From assembly GCA_044371425.1 (NCBI GenBank), contig JBILTR010000001.1, positions 62,001-126,000 of the forward strand: DNA of 64,000 bases, in the 5' to 3' direction. The position numbers and the translations under genes were made by a program. Under the pieces are notes generated by a model that saw nothing but the letters and a program-made list of their open reading frames with translations, had not been told where the DNA came from and searched no databases. The stretch is from JBEISR01 sp044371425 (lineage in GTDB: Bacteria > Planctomycetota > Planctomycetia > Pirellulales > Pirellulaceae). Positions 8,953 to 17,600 of this stretch are shown piece by piece (the first letter of the stretch is position 1; the number at the start of each line of letters is the position of its first letter).

Positions 8953-10092
8953 ATGGATCGATCGAGCGGATGGGGGGGGATGCTTCCAGGTGCCGTTTGG
9001 TCCTGGATATGGCTTTGGCTGGGGATCGTCAGCATGGGAGCAGGTTGCGTCCCACAGCCAGAGAAGGAGGTGGTGCTTTACACTTCGGTCGATCGTCAGT
9101 ACGCGGCTCCTCTGCTGGATGCCTTCGAGCGGCGTCGGCCGGAGATCACGATCACTCGGCAATTCGATGTGGAAGCTTCCAAGACGCTGGGCCTGGTGAC
9201 TCGGTTGATGGAAGAGCAGAAGAATCCTCGCTGCGATCTTTTCTGGAATGGCGAAATTCTGCATACGATTCGGCTGCAGCGAGCTGGCATGCTGCAGGCG
9301 CGTCGGTGGAAGATTCCTGCTGGCTGGAAGACGGGGTACCTTGCCAGCGATGGCAGTTGGATCGGTTTTGCGCCCAGGGCCAGGGTGTTGCTGGTCCATA
9401 CCAAGTCGATTCCTGATGCCAAGGAGCGACCCAGCCGCGTGTCGGATCTTGCCGATCCCAAGTGGAAAGGGAAATGCGCGGTTGCTTTTCCGATGTTCGG
9501 CACCACGGCAACCCACTTTGCGGTGCTGGCCAGTCGCATGGGAGATCAGGCCGATGCCTTTCTTCAGCAGGTCGCTACCAATGCCCTGGTGCTATCTGGC
9601 AACAAGCAGGTCGCCGATGCGGTCGCCTCCGGCCAGGTCGCTTTCGGTCTGACCGATACCGATGACGCTCAGGTGGCCAAGGAGCAGGGAGCCCCGGTGG
9701 AGATCATCTTCCCCGACCAGCCGACCGGTTCGGACGATCAGGAGGCGATCGGCACGCTGTTCATCCCTGGGACGGTCGCTATCCTGAAAAATGCACCCCA
9801 CCCGATCGCTGCCCAGTGGCTGGCCGATGCATTGATCGATCAGGAAACCGAAAAAAGGCTGACGATGGCGCTCGGTTCCCAGTTCCCGATCTGGCCCTCT
9901 AGCGAGAAGTCATCTTCCTCCTCACCGATCGCTTCGCTGCGGTGGATGGAGGTGGATTTCGAGCGTGCTGCCGATGGATGGGAACCGCTGGCAGCGAAAC
10001 TGCGCAGGTGGTTTGCTCCTGGAGCCAACAGCAAGGGGGCAGGGTCAGCGGAGGGTTCCGCTACGATTCCTGCCGAGGATTCCCAGCCGTGA
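8953..10092 (+). CDS. ABC-type substrate-binding lipoprotein, Fe(III)-binding-protein-like
   Basis: A 379-residue periplasmic binding protein, type 2 fold. The N-terminus has a hydrophobic stretch ending in a lipobox (MGAGC), so it is probably a lipoprotein. The mature protein starts VVLYTSVDRQYAAPLLDAFE and contains ATHFAVLA and SGQVAFGLTDTDDA, typical of iron(III)/thiamine-type binding proteins (FbpA/FutA group). The ligand is not certain; the usual Tyr-rich iron site is not clear. No permease or ATPase gene is adjacent. The 3' end overlaps the next gene by four bases (GTGA). The frame is open upstream to 8104, but that part is antisense to the hydrolase gene and then runs through the CTCGTG and 57-bp repeats. 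Start ATG 8953 follows GGAGTTGG. Confidence 0.82.
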   Translation: MDRSSGWGGMLPGAVWSWIWLWLGIVSMGAGCVPQPEKEVVLYTSVDRQYAAPLLDAFERRRPEITITRQFDVEASKTLGLVTRLMEEQKNPRCDLFWNGEILHTIRLQRAGMLQARRWKIPAGWKTGYLASDGSWIGFAPRARVLLVHTKSIPDAKERPSRVSDLADPKWKGKCAVAFPMFGTTATHFAVLASRMGDQADAFLQQVATNALVLSGNKQVADAVASGQVAFGLTDTDDAQVAKEQGAPVEIIFPDQPTGSDDQEAIGTLFIPGTVAILKNAPHPIAAQWLADALIDQETEKRLTMALGSQFPIWPSSEKSSSSSPIASLRWMEVDFERAADGWEPLAAKLRRWFAPGANSKGAGSAEGSATIPAEDSQP

Positions 10093-11501
10093 AAAACTCG
10101 GACGCGAGATTCTGGGCCGGCGTGGTACTGATCGTGCTGCTGGTCCGAAGCGCTGTCCTCTTCTTTGGCGCCCAGGGGCTGAAAGACGATCCCGATGCTT
10201 ACCGAGCCTACGCGGTCTCGTGGGCTCGCTGGGGAACCTTTGGACTACCCGATGCTTCCGGGATCATTCAGCCCAGCGCCTACCGGCCTCCCCTTTATCC
10301 CTGGCTTCTGCACCTGATGGGCGGGGCACTGGAAGAGGATGCAATGACCCAATGGGCGATCGGGTCGCTGCATCTACTTTTGGGCTTAGTAACCTGTCTG
10401 CTCGTGGCGGTCGTGGCGGGGAGACTGGCGGCCATTTGTCTGCCCACGTCCAGCGAAACATCCCAAAAGTTTTTTGCTGGACTGGCAACGCTGTGGGTGG
10501 CATGCGATCCGATCCTCTTGAATCAGTCGCGGTTGGTGATGACCGAAACGCTGGCGACATTCCTTGGGCTGCTGGGGTGGTGGAGCTGGCTGAAGATGCA
10601 GGAGCCATCGCGAAAGGCAGATGGAGGCGAGCAGGTGCAGCCGATGGGCAGCAGCGGTATCGCGTGGGCCTTGGTCGCGGGCCTGATCGCTGGCCTAGCG
10701 GTCCTCTGCCGCCCCACCGCCTGGCCAGCGGTGCTGGGCATGCTGGCCGTCCTGCTGGCCATGGGGCTTGGGGCGAAATCGCACGCCTGTCGCGCTGTCT
10801 ATCGATCGCAACTGGTCGCCATGACTGCGGGACTGCTGATGCTGGCAGCTCCTTGGGCGATCCGAAATCACCAGCAGCTTGGGCGTCCGATCGTCATGAC
10901 CACTCATGGTGGTTTCACGCTCTACCTAGCCAACAACCCATCGCTGTACGAACACTTCCGCGCAGGAAGCTACTCGCGGCGCTGGGATCCCGAGCCGTTT
11001 CATCGGCGATGGCAACAGCAGCGAGAAGCATTTCAAAAGGCGGCTCGGGCGACCGAGCCGCAGTTGGATCGCTACGCCAACCAATTGGCCAAGCAGACCA
11101 TCATGGAGCAGCCTGGAGTGTTCGCCAAAAGCTGCTTGGCGCGATTGGGATGGCTCTGGGCATGGTGGCCGCAAGTCGATGCCGCCAGCATCGAGTCCCG
11201 AATCGTCATCGGTGGCATCTACGCCACTCAGACGCTGCTGGGACTGGTGGGGCTGGCATCGCTGATCAGGACAGGGAACTGGATCTCACCACGGAAACAT
11301 CGATTGACGCTCTGGATGGCCTGGTCGCCAGCTCTCGCCACCATCTTGGCTCTTTCGGCCGTTCATGCTGTCTACTGGAGCAACATGCGGATGCGAGCCC
11401 CGGCAATCCCTGCTGTTGCTCTGCTGGCATCGTTGGGTGCGGTGCGGGTGGTGGAGCGGATCGGTCGCTGGCGATGCAGCCATGGAAAGCTCGCCAAGTA
11501 A
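10089..11501 (+). CDS. GT39-like membrane glycosyltransferase
   Basis: A 470-residue multi-pass protein of the dolichyl-phosphate-mannose mannosyltransferase/ArnT type (GT-C fold), which transfers a sugar from a polyprenyl-phosphate donor on the outer face of the inner membrane. The first membrane helix (VVLIVLLVRSAVLFF) is followed by an acidic loop (KDDPDAYRAYAVSWA) at the usual catalytic position, then SAYRPPLYPWLLHL and LVMTETLATFLGLL. A long periplasmic stretch (about residues 270-345) follows the last central helices. Start: GTG at 10089 overlaps the stop of the binding-protein gene (GTGA) and is preceded by GAGGA, so translation is probably coupled. Acceptor unknown. Confidence 0.82.
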   Translation: MKNSDARFWAGVVLIVLLVRSAVLFFGAQGLKDDPDAYRAYAVSWARWGTFGLPDASGIIQPSAYRPPLYPWLLHLMGGALEEDAMTQWAIGSLHLLLGLVTCLLVAVVAGRLAAICLPTSSETSQKFFAGLATLWVACDPILLNQSRLVMTETLATFLGLLGWWSWLKMQEPSRKADGGEQVQPMGSSGIAWALVAGLIAGLAVLCRPTAWPAVLGMLAVLLAMGLGAKSHACRAVYRSQLVAMTAGLLMLAAPWAIRNHQQLGRPIVMTTHGGFTLYLANNPSLYEHFRAGSYSRRWDPEPFHRRWQQQREAFQKAARATEPQLDRYANQLAKQTIMEQPGVFAKSCLARLGWLWAWWPQVDAASIESRIVIGGIYATQTLLGLVGLASLIRTGNWISPRKHRLTLWMAWSPALATILALSAVHAVYWSNMRMRAPAIPAVALLASLGAVRVVERIGRWRCSHGKLAK

Positions 11502-11563
11502 CGCAACACCGTCCCCCCGGCAGCGTACCGCGATGGCCCAGCGATGCTTCTGCAAAAAGCCAA

Positions 11564-12823
11564 TCAGTCGCCAGCCGCTTCCCGCTCCTCCCATGGTTCT
11601 GGTGAATCTTCCTCTGGGTCGCCGAAACCGTCCTCCCAGGAACTCCAGACACTTGGTCCCAGCTGCATCTCCTCTGGCGTCAGCAGGCAATGGTCGAGCA
11701 GGGAGCGAATCGTTGATTCATCCATATCGATTCCGATGAAGACCAGTTCCTGTCGGCGGTCGCCGTACTCTCCTTGGAACATCGATCGAATCCTTTCGCA
11801 GGTGGCCTGATCCTCTGGCCAATACTCCTGGGGTGCCGAAGCCCACCAGAGTCCGGCCGGAAGCAGTCGTAGGGAAACGCCGGCCTGCCCCCACTCAAAG
11901 GCCTCATCATGTCGCGAGGCAATCCAGCAGAAGCCTTTGCTGCGCAGGACACCATCAAAAAGCGATTCCTCTTCGTCCAATGCCCTGGTCAGTCGATCTG
12001 GGTGAAAAGGCCGCTGGGCGCGATACACAAAGGACCGGACTCCATACTCATCCGCCTCGGAGGCACCGGAATGGCGAGGCGCTTCCAGCCACCCTGGATG
12101 CGCTGACGCCGACTCTTCGCGATAAAGCCCGGTTCCTAACACCTCGGAGTAGTCGATTTTGCCAAAGCTGGATTCAAGGATCCGGGCGGCGGGATTCAGG
12201 GAATGGAGAATCGCAAGGAGCGTTTTTCTTTCCTCGGGTGATACCTGGTCGATCTTGTTGAGCAGCAGGACGTTGGCGAACTCAATCTGCTCGGTCATCA
12301 GATCGACAATGGTCCGCTCGTCCTCGTCGTTCACCGCGGCTTGGCGGTCGACCACGGTATCCTCAGATCCAAAGTCGCGCAGGAAGTTCTTCGCATCGAC
12401 CACCGTCACGAGAGTATCCAGGAACGCGATCTGACCGAGGGTCTGCCCGGACTCATCCTCAAACGTAAAGGTTTCTGCCACCGGCATCGGTTCGGAAATC
12501 CCGGTCGATTCGATCACTAGGTAGTCGAAGCGACCCGATCTGGCCAGTTTGGCCACTTCCAGGAGGAGATCCTCTCGCAGGGTACAGCAGATGCATCCAT
12601 TGCTCATCTCCACCAGCGTTTCCGTGGTCCGATGGACCGAAGGCAAATCGCTGCGGATCAGCGCCGCATCGATATTCAGTTCGCTCATGTCGTTGACGAT
12701 GATCGCCAGCCGCATCCCATGGGACTGGGTCAGCAGTTGCTGCAGCAGAGTCGTCTTGCCGGCTCCTAGGAAACCCGAAAGCAGCGTGACTGGAAGCCTA
12801 TTGGTGGAATCGAGTTGAATCAT
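11564..12823 (-). CDS. CobW/COG0523 family GTPase, probable metallochaperone
   Basis: A 419-residue G3E-family GTPase. Walker A is GFLGAGKT (17-24), the metal-binding CxCC motif is NGCICC (Cys77, 79, 80), and GTP specificity is supplied by LLNKIDQV. The C-terminal CobW_C domain contains RPFHPDRL and a Trp-rich core (SKGFCWIASRHD). Family members (ZigA, YeiR, ZNG1) hand zinc to apoproteins under zinc limitation; others serve cobalt or iron. ATG 12823 has GAGGT nine bases before it. It follows the choice-of-anchor-M PEP-CTERM gene on the same strand after 137 bases that include a hairpin. The extended Glu-rich tail (SPEPWEEREAAGD) is unusual but probably unimportant. Confidence 0.88.
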   Translation of the reverse strand: MIQLDSTNRLPVTLLSGFLGAGKTTLLQQLLTQSHGMRLAIIVNDMSELNIDAALIRSDLPSVHRTTETLVEMSNGCICCTLREDLLLEVAKLARSGRFDYLVIESTGISEPMPVAETFTFEDESGQTLGQIAFLDTLVTVVDAKNFLRDFGSEDTVVDRQAAVNDEDERTIVDLMTEQIEFANVLLLNKIDQVSPEERKTLLAILHSLNPAARILESSFGKIDYSEVLGTGLYREESASAHPGWLEAPRHSGASEADEYGVRSFVYRAQRPFHPDRLTRALDEEESLFDGVLRSKGFCWIASRHDEAFEWGQAGVSLRLLPAGLWWASAPQEYWPEDQATCERIRSMFQGEYGDRRQELVFIGIDMDESTIRSLLDHCLLTPEEMQLGPSVWSSWEDGFGDPEEDSPEPWEEREAAGD

Positions 12824-12892
12824 CGTAACTACCTCGGAGTTGGTCGATACGCATCAGAGCGTTGCGTTAGGTCGCGCGAGCCGCCGCAAGAG

Positions 12893-12923
12893 GCGGCCCT
12901 GGTCCAATCCGATCCAGGGCCGC
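12893..12923 (-). terminator. Hairpin downstream of the PEP-CTERM gene
   Basis: A perfect 10-bp inverted repeat, GCGGCCCTGG/CCAGGGCCGC, with an 11-nt loop. It lies 38 bases after the stop of the PEP-CTERM gene and 70 bases before the CobW start, both on the minus strand. There is no long T tract, so it may be a weak or Rho-assisted terminator, or an mRNA-stabilising stem that gives different levels of the two genes. Confidence 0.55.
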
Positions 12924-12960
12924 TATCGATCGATCAGAAAGCAATCGTACGAATGGCCGA

Positions 12961-13734
12961 TCACCCCATGCGGGCTCGGCGTCGACGCCATCCCATGGTC
13001 GCCATAAGCGATCCGACCGCAACCAAAGTCCCTGGCTCGGGCACCGCAGCGATACTGGAGTCACCAACGGCGAAGAGGAATGTCTCTTCCTCGGTATAGG
13101 TGCCAGCGGTGATGGAACCGCTGCCGTCGTTGGTCAGCGTCGCTCGAAGGACCAACTGATAGAGTCCTTCTCGGTTGAATCCGACGTTGTAGTGAACATG
13201 CGACCCAATCGTACCGGCCCAGGTGTCGGCGGCCGGATCCAGCGTCGAGGCGCGGAGGATGGGACTGCCGAAGGGGTCCGAACTCCAAATGGAAACGTGG
13301 GAATCGCCCCCAAGGGAATTGGTCGCACCTACCAGTTCCCACTGCATACTGGTCCAACCATCCAGTGGATCGAGTTCCTCTGTAGCAAAACCGAGGAATG
13401 GCTTTGCCGGATCGCTATTTTCCGGCAGGTAGAAGATGGGATCTCCTGCCGTGGCGCTGAGGAATGCCCACTGAGCCCCAGCGGGACGCGGGAACGCTGG
13501 TCCAGGCACGCCGATGTAGAACGCATCGGAATCGAATTCCCCCGGCGCAATCGTTCCGCCTCCAAAAGCATCCAGTGGGTCTTCCGCATGCATATGCAGG
13601 TGCAGTCCCCCGGGTTCATACGCCACCCCAATGTCCAGATGGCCTCCAATGGCGACCATCGTCGCCGCCCGCGCTGGAGAGAATGCCAAAAGACATACCC
13701 CCAATGCCAAGATCGAACGAATCCCAATCCGCAT
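12961..13734 (-). CDS. Choice-of-anchor-M domain protein with PEP-CTERM sorting signal
   Basis: A 257-residue exported protein. Signal peptide: MRIGIRSILALGVCLLAFSPARA. The body matches the choice-of-anchor-M/TIGR03769 type: GGHLDIGVAYEPGG with HLHMHAED, then AGDPIFYLPENSDP, FATEELDP, DPFGSPIL and the terminal GSHVHYNVGF block. Many His residues (LHLHMH, SHVHYN) suggest metal binding. The C-terminus is a PEP-CTERM signal: VPEPGT, a hydrophobic segment, then RRRRAR, so an exosortase should anchor or release it. In actinobacteria related proteins sit beside metal ABC transporters. Start ATG 13734 follows GGAGGATCC (a GTG precedes it directly). The CobW GTPase lies downstream and a palindrome lies 48 bases upstream. 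Confidence 0.85.
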   Translation of the reverse strand: MRIGIRSILALGVCLLAFSPARAATMVAIGGHLDIGVAYEPGGLHLHMHAEDPLDAFGGGTIAPGEFDSDAFYIGVPGPAFPRPAGAQWAFLSATAGDPIFYLPENSDPAKPFLGFATEELDPLDGWTSMQWELVGATNSLGGDSHVSIWSSDPFGSPILRASTLDPAADTWAGTIGSHVHYNVGFNREGLYQLVLRATLTNDGSGSITAGTYTEEETFLFAVGDSSIAAVPEPGTLVAVGSLMATMGWRRRRARMG

Positions 13735-13781
13735 CACGGATCCTCCTGAAATCGATGCCCCATTCAGCCTGCTTTCTGTCC

Positions 13782-13806
13782 GTTTATGCATAACGTATGC
13801 ATAAAC
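13782..13806. promoter_or_regulatory. 25-nt AT-rich palindrome, candidate operator (Fur/Zur-like)
   Basis: Two perfect 11-nt arms (GTTTATGCATA and its reverse complement) surround ACG. The site is 48 bases upstream of the PEP-CTERM start, where a promoter or operator would lie, and is strongly AT-rich against a GC-rich background. Size and symmetry suit a dimeric repressor such as Fur or Zur. No T tract follows in the direction of any gene end, so a terminator is less likely. Assignment to a regulator is inference. Confidence 0.6.
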
Positions 13807-14159
13807 ATCGGCTATGGTAAGGCATCGCTGGCGCAGAAGGCAAGAGCTTTTTCGGCCAATCTTTTTGGTGCAATTCCAACGGCCCGCAAAATCGGAAAAA
13901 TCTGCATCGATCGCATCGCAGCCCCACCCGTCGGTTGCAGATCGAGTCATCGGTTCGGGGCACGAAGCGCAAGGTATCTTTGCGAAGAAATCGAGAAGTC
14001 TTGGGGGCAATCGGCGCGTCGGCCGTGGCGTCGTGAGCTACCGAAGTCTCGCGGCGCAACATTCAGGAGACCAGGCGCGCTGGCGCTCCGTCGGTCGATC
14101 ATCTAGGAAGACGAATGAAGAGCGTTGGACCAGGCGATCGCTTGCTCCCCGACTTCCCC
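13807..14159. other. Intergenic region without a recognisable gene
   Basis: It lies upstream of the PEP-CTERM gene and downstream of the 162-residue ORF of the Tex operon. Frames on both strands are short and of atypical composition. Apart from the palindrome at its edge I see no repeat, RNA gene or clear terminator. Confidence 0.5.
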
Positions 14160-14648
14160 TCATCCCCCATGCGTGGAAAGAAGCTCGGCGTATTGCAGTG
14201 CCCAGCTGTCGATCGCCTTCCGGAACGGATCTAAAGAAGCTTCCGTGATTGGTTGGAAAAGGGTGCGGACCAACACCTCGCGATTGGCGATCGTTCCTTT
14301 GGCGTGCAGATCGAGCACCGCGAGGTCGTGAAACGGGCGGACGGCGATCTCCAGGCGACTGTACTCCGTTCGTCGCACGCCGGCCTGCATCCGTAGGTTG
14401 TCTCGAAAGCAGGCAGCGCCCCAGCCTCCTTCACCAAAGACGGTTTCGTACCGAAACCCTGGAATGTAATCGGCCAGGGATCGAACAACCTTTTCGATAT
14501 GCTCGGATAACTCGAGCCGGTACTGCGTATGGAGTCGCCGCAGGCGCTCCAGTTCCTCGCGGCGAAGGGCCTCGTCGCGCCCCGCCTCTTTCCCTTTCTG
14601 ATTTCCCCGCTCGATCGCTTGCCTGAGCCGTTCCTCGAAATCAGACAT
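14160..14648 (-). CDS. Conserved-looking hypothetical protein coupled to the tex-like gene
   Basis: A 162-residue soluble protein with a strongly charged, probably coiled-coil N-terminus (about residues 1-55, with GNQKGKEAGRDEALRREELE and RLRRLHTQYRLELSEHIEK) and a globular C-terminal half (SLADYIPGFRYETVFGEGGWG, VRPFHDLAVLDLHAKGTIANREVLVR). No signal peptide or membrane segment. Its ATG overlaps the stop of the upstream tex-like gene by eight bases (ATGTCTGA), so the two are translated from one message. No known domain. The link to Tex suggests an RNA- or transcription-related role, but that rests on position only. Confidence 0.75.
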   Translation of the reverse strand: MSDFEERLRQAIERGNQKGKEAGRDEALRREELERLRRLHTQYRLELSEHIEKVVRSLADYIPGFRYETVFGEGGWGAACFRDNLRMQAGVRRTEYSRLEIAVRPFHDLAVLDLHAKGTIANREVLVRTLFQPITEASLDPFRKAIDSWALQYAELLSTHGG

Positions 14649-17600
14649 CCGACCCCTCAGCCGATTCCGCCTGGTTGGGAGGTGCAGCAGAGGAAGGCTC
14701 CTGGCTTGGTGGAGCTTCCACGGCCGGTGGCGTTTCGCGTTTGCCCTGGTAGAACTGCATCAGATCGGAGAAGGACCGCAGCGGTTCCTTCCCCTTTTGC
14801 ATCGCATCGCTGATCGGTGCCGAGGGCTTGGGGCGTTCCACTTTCGGGCTGGGCTTGGTGGCCGGAGCTGTATCAGCTGGCTCATTGTTCTCCGCCCGCT
14901 GCGGTCTGCGTCCCTGCTGAAAACGGCCATTGCCGCCTCGACCGCCACCGCCACCGGCTCCTGCGCGATCGGGTCCGGACGACGAACGACCTCCGGGGCC
15001 ACCGCGATCGGATCGACCACGAGGCGCCGCGTTTCCTTGGGAACGGGGAGCTCCTGGTTTGGCGTTGCGGTCTCGTCCGTCCCGGTTGTCACGTCCATCG
15101 CGCCGTGGCTGCATCCGTTCGGCTGCCATCGCCGCTGCCTGCTTTTCCTTCGCATCTAGCGATTGGGGGGAGATCGCCGAGAGCACCACGCGGCGTCGCT
15201 TGGAGTCGACATTCAGGACCCAGACCTGGATCAGGTCTCCGACCTGGACCACTTGGTTGGGATCCTTGAGAAAATCGGACGACAGGCGGCTGATATGAAT
15301 CAGGCCGCTGCAGTCGGGACCAAGATCGACGAAGGCTCCAAAATCGGCCACTCCAATCACGACGGCCCAGGCCGACATGCCGGGTTGGAGATTTTCCAGA
15401 GTTGGAACTCCATCTAGCAACGGGGTCCCTGGCTGGTTGTCGCGAAGATCCCGGTGTGGCTGTTGCAGGGCCCGCGCGACGTAGCGCAGTCGCCCACGCC
15501 CAACTTGCCAACTGCGAGCCAACTTCTCAACATCGATCGCCAGCGCCGAATCGGCGATCGGTGGATCGACGTGGCAGCGAATCACTCGAACCTGCGGAAC
15601 GGGAGTCGATGGCGCATCTTGGGCGGCGGCTTGCGTTGCATCGGCGACCGGTTCGCCTGCGGCGGCGGGTGCCTCCTCCGTCCCTGGCTCTTCCGACGAA
15701 TCGATTTCCGCCAACGCAGCAGCCGCTTCCGCCATCTCCTCGGCAGTCACCGACGGCTCCTCGGCTTCCGTCTCCCCTGGCAAATCGGTAGGGCTTTCCG
15801 TCAGCGCTTCGGCGACGGCGGCATCGGTTGGGGCTTCGGTCGACTCCTCGGAACTGATTTCCCCAAACCCCTCCGAAGGCTCGAGGTCTTCCGTCACTTC
15901 TGCTGCCGAGGAGGCATCGGGAGGGTCCACGACGGCTGCCGATGCGGCAACCGGACTCGGCTTGGTCCACCCCTCGGGGCTAGACGAAGGTGCAGGGAAA
16001 AGGTTTTGAGCGATTAGGCGCTGAGCCAATCGGTAATCCTCGGGATGGACGGAGGTACCATCAAGCGGCTCACTGCTTCCGAAAACGCGCAAGAATCCTA
16101 GCGATTGCCGGAAGGTGGTGTCGCCGAATTTTTCCCGCATCCGGTCTGCGACCTGTTGCCGCGTCGCCTCGGGCTGTTCCTGTCGGAAGGCGACTAGGGC
16201 TTCCGCGATCTCCGGCGTGATACCGGGCAAGGTCTGCAGCAGCTCCTTGGAGGCCGACCAGTAGTCAACGCCTCGCTTGGCAATGGTATCGCGAACCGAT
16301 TCCTCCAACTCCTGCTCCAAGAGCGTGTCGGGAACTTCCCGCTGGAAGCTCCCCAGGCGAAGGCGAGCCGCATCAACCTTGAGCAATTGAGCTAATGGAT
16401 CCTGGAGTTTTCGTGCCAGCCAGACCGCTGCGCGATGGCGGCGAGAGTGCGTCGGTAGTTCCGCAAGGCACTCCCGCGTCGCGCAGTAGGCATCGGCACC
16501 GGCGCGGTCCACCATGGTCCACGTCACATTCCCATCCGACTGCTCTAGCAGCTGCTTGATCGTATGAATCAGGAAGCGCCGAGCCGGGCCATTCGAAAGA
16601 GCGACCAGAGAGACCTTGTAGCGGTGGATGATCTCGCCCAGAAGGACGACATTCGTCGCGACCAGATCCTTGCGACTGCTGCTGGCTGGTAGTTCGTCGG
16701 TGTGCAGGACGTTGCCTTGGGGATCGACCACGGCGATCGGGGCCGACTTGGGGCCAACCGAATCGATCGCCAGGATCGTGCGCCCCGTCACCGGTCGCTG
16801 TTGCAGCGAGCTTTGAAGCGACTCCACCGCCCGCTCGACCAGGGAGTGCTGCGCTTTCTCTTCAAACTCCGCGAACAGATCCTGTTCCAGCTTGGGAAGG
16901 ATCTGCTTGCTCATCGCTTCGACCACCAGATCATCCAACCAGGGGCCTGCGGGATGATTGGCTGGAGCCAGCAGTTCCCGCGCAGCCTGAATCAAGGGGG
17001 GATTGTCGTACTGCCAGACCAGTCGAGTCAGCTGGGATCGCGTGCCTCGACCCAGCATGACAATCTGGTAGGGAGTCAAACGGTCGAGCGGACTTCGGAG
17101 CTTGGAGTAGCTGTCGAGGATTCCACGAAGCCAGCGACGTCGCTTTTGACGCGGCGACAGTTTGGCGGCGCTGCGTGGAGCCGGTGTCTTTGCTTTGGCA
17201 TTCGACTTCTTGCCGCCGCGAAGCGGACCAGACTTCGCAGCACCGAAACGGACGTTCTCATCGACGGCTTCCGTTCCTTCCGTCGTGGGATTCGCTGATC
17301 CAGTCGACTCCGTGGAACTCGACGGTTCGGCGGTGGCAGTCGCTTCCGGCGCCTCTGGTATGCCGGTGTCCGAGCCTGCCGGTATTGGCGAAGGTAGCTC
17401 GGTGGGAGACGAAGATTCCAACGAACCAACTAGTTGTGGTTGCGAGGTCGATACTGTTTCGCCAAGGCCTGGCAGATTCGCGGCATCCTGCGGTCCTGGT
17501 TGGTCTTGGATCAGCCGTCCAAAGCCACACCCGGTTACTTCGGGAAGCGTCGTATTGCTGGCAGAGGGTTCCAGGGAGTCGGCAGATGGTTCTCCCGCGC

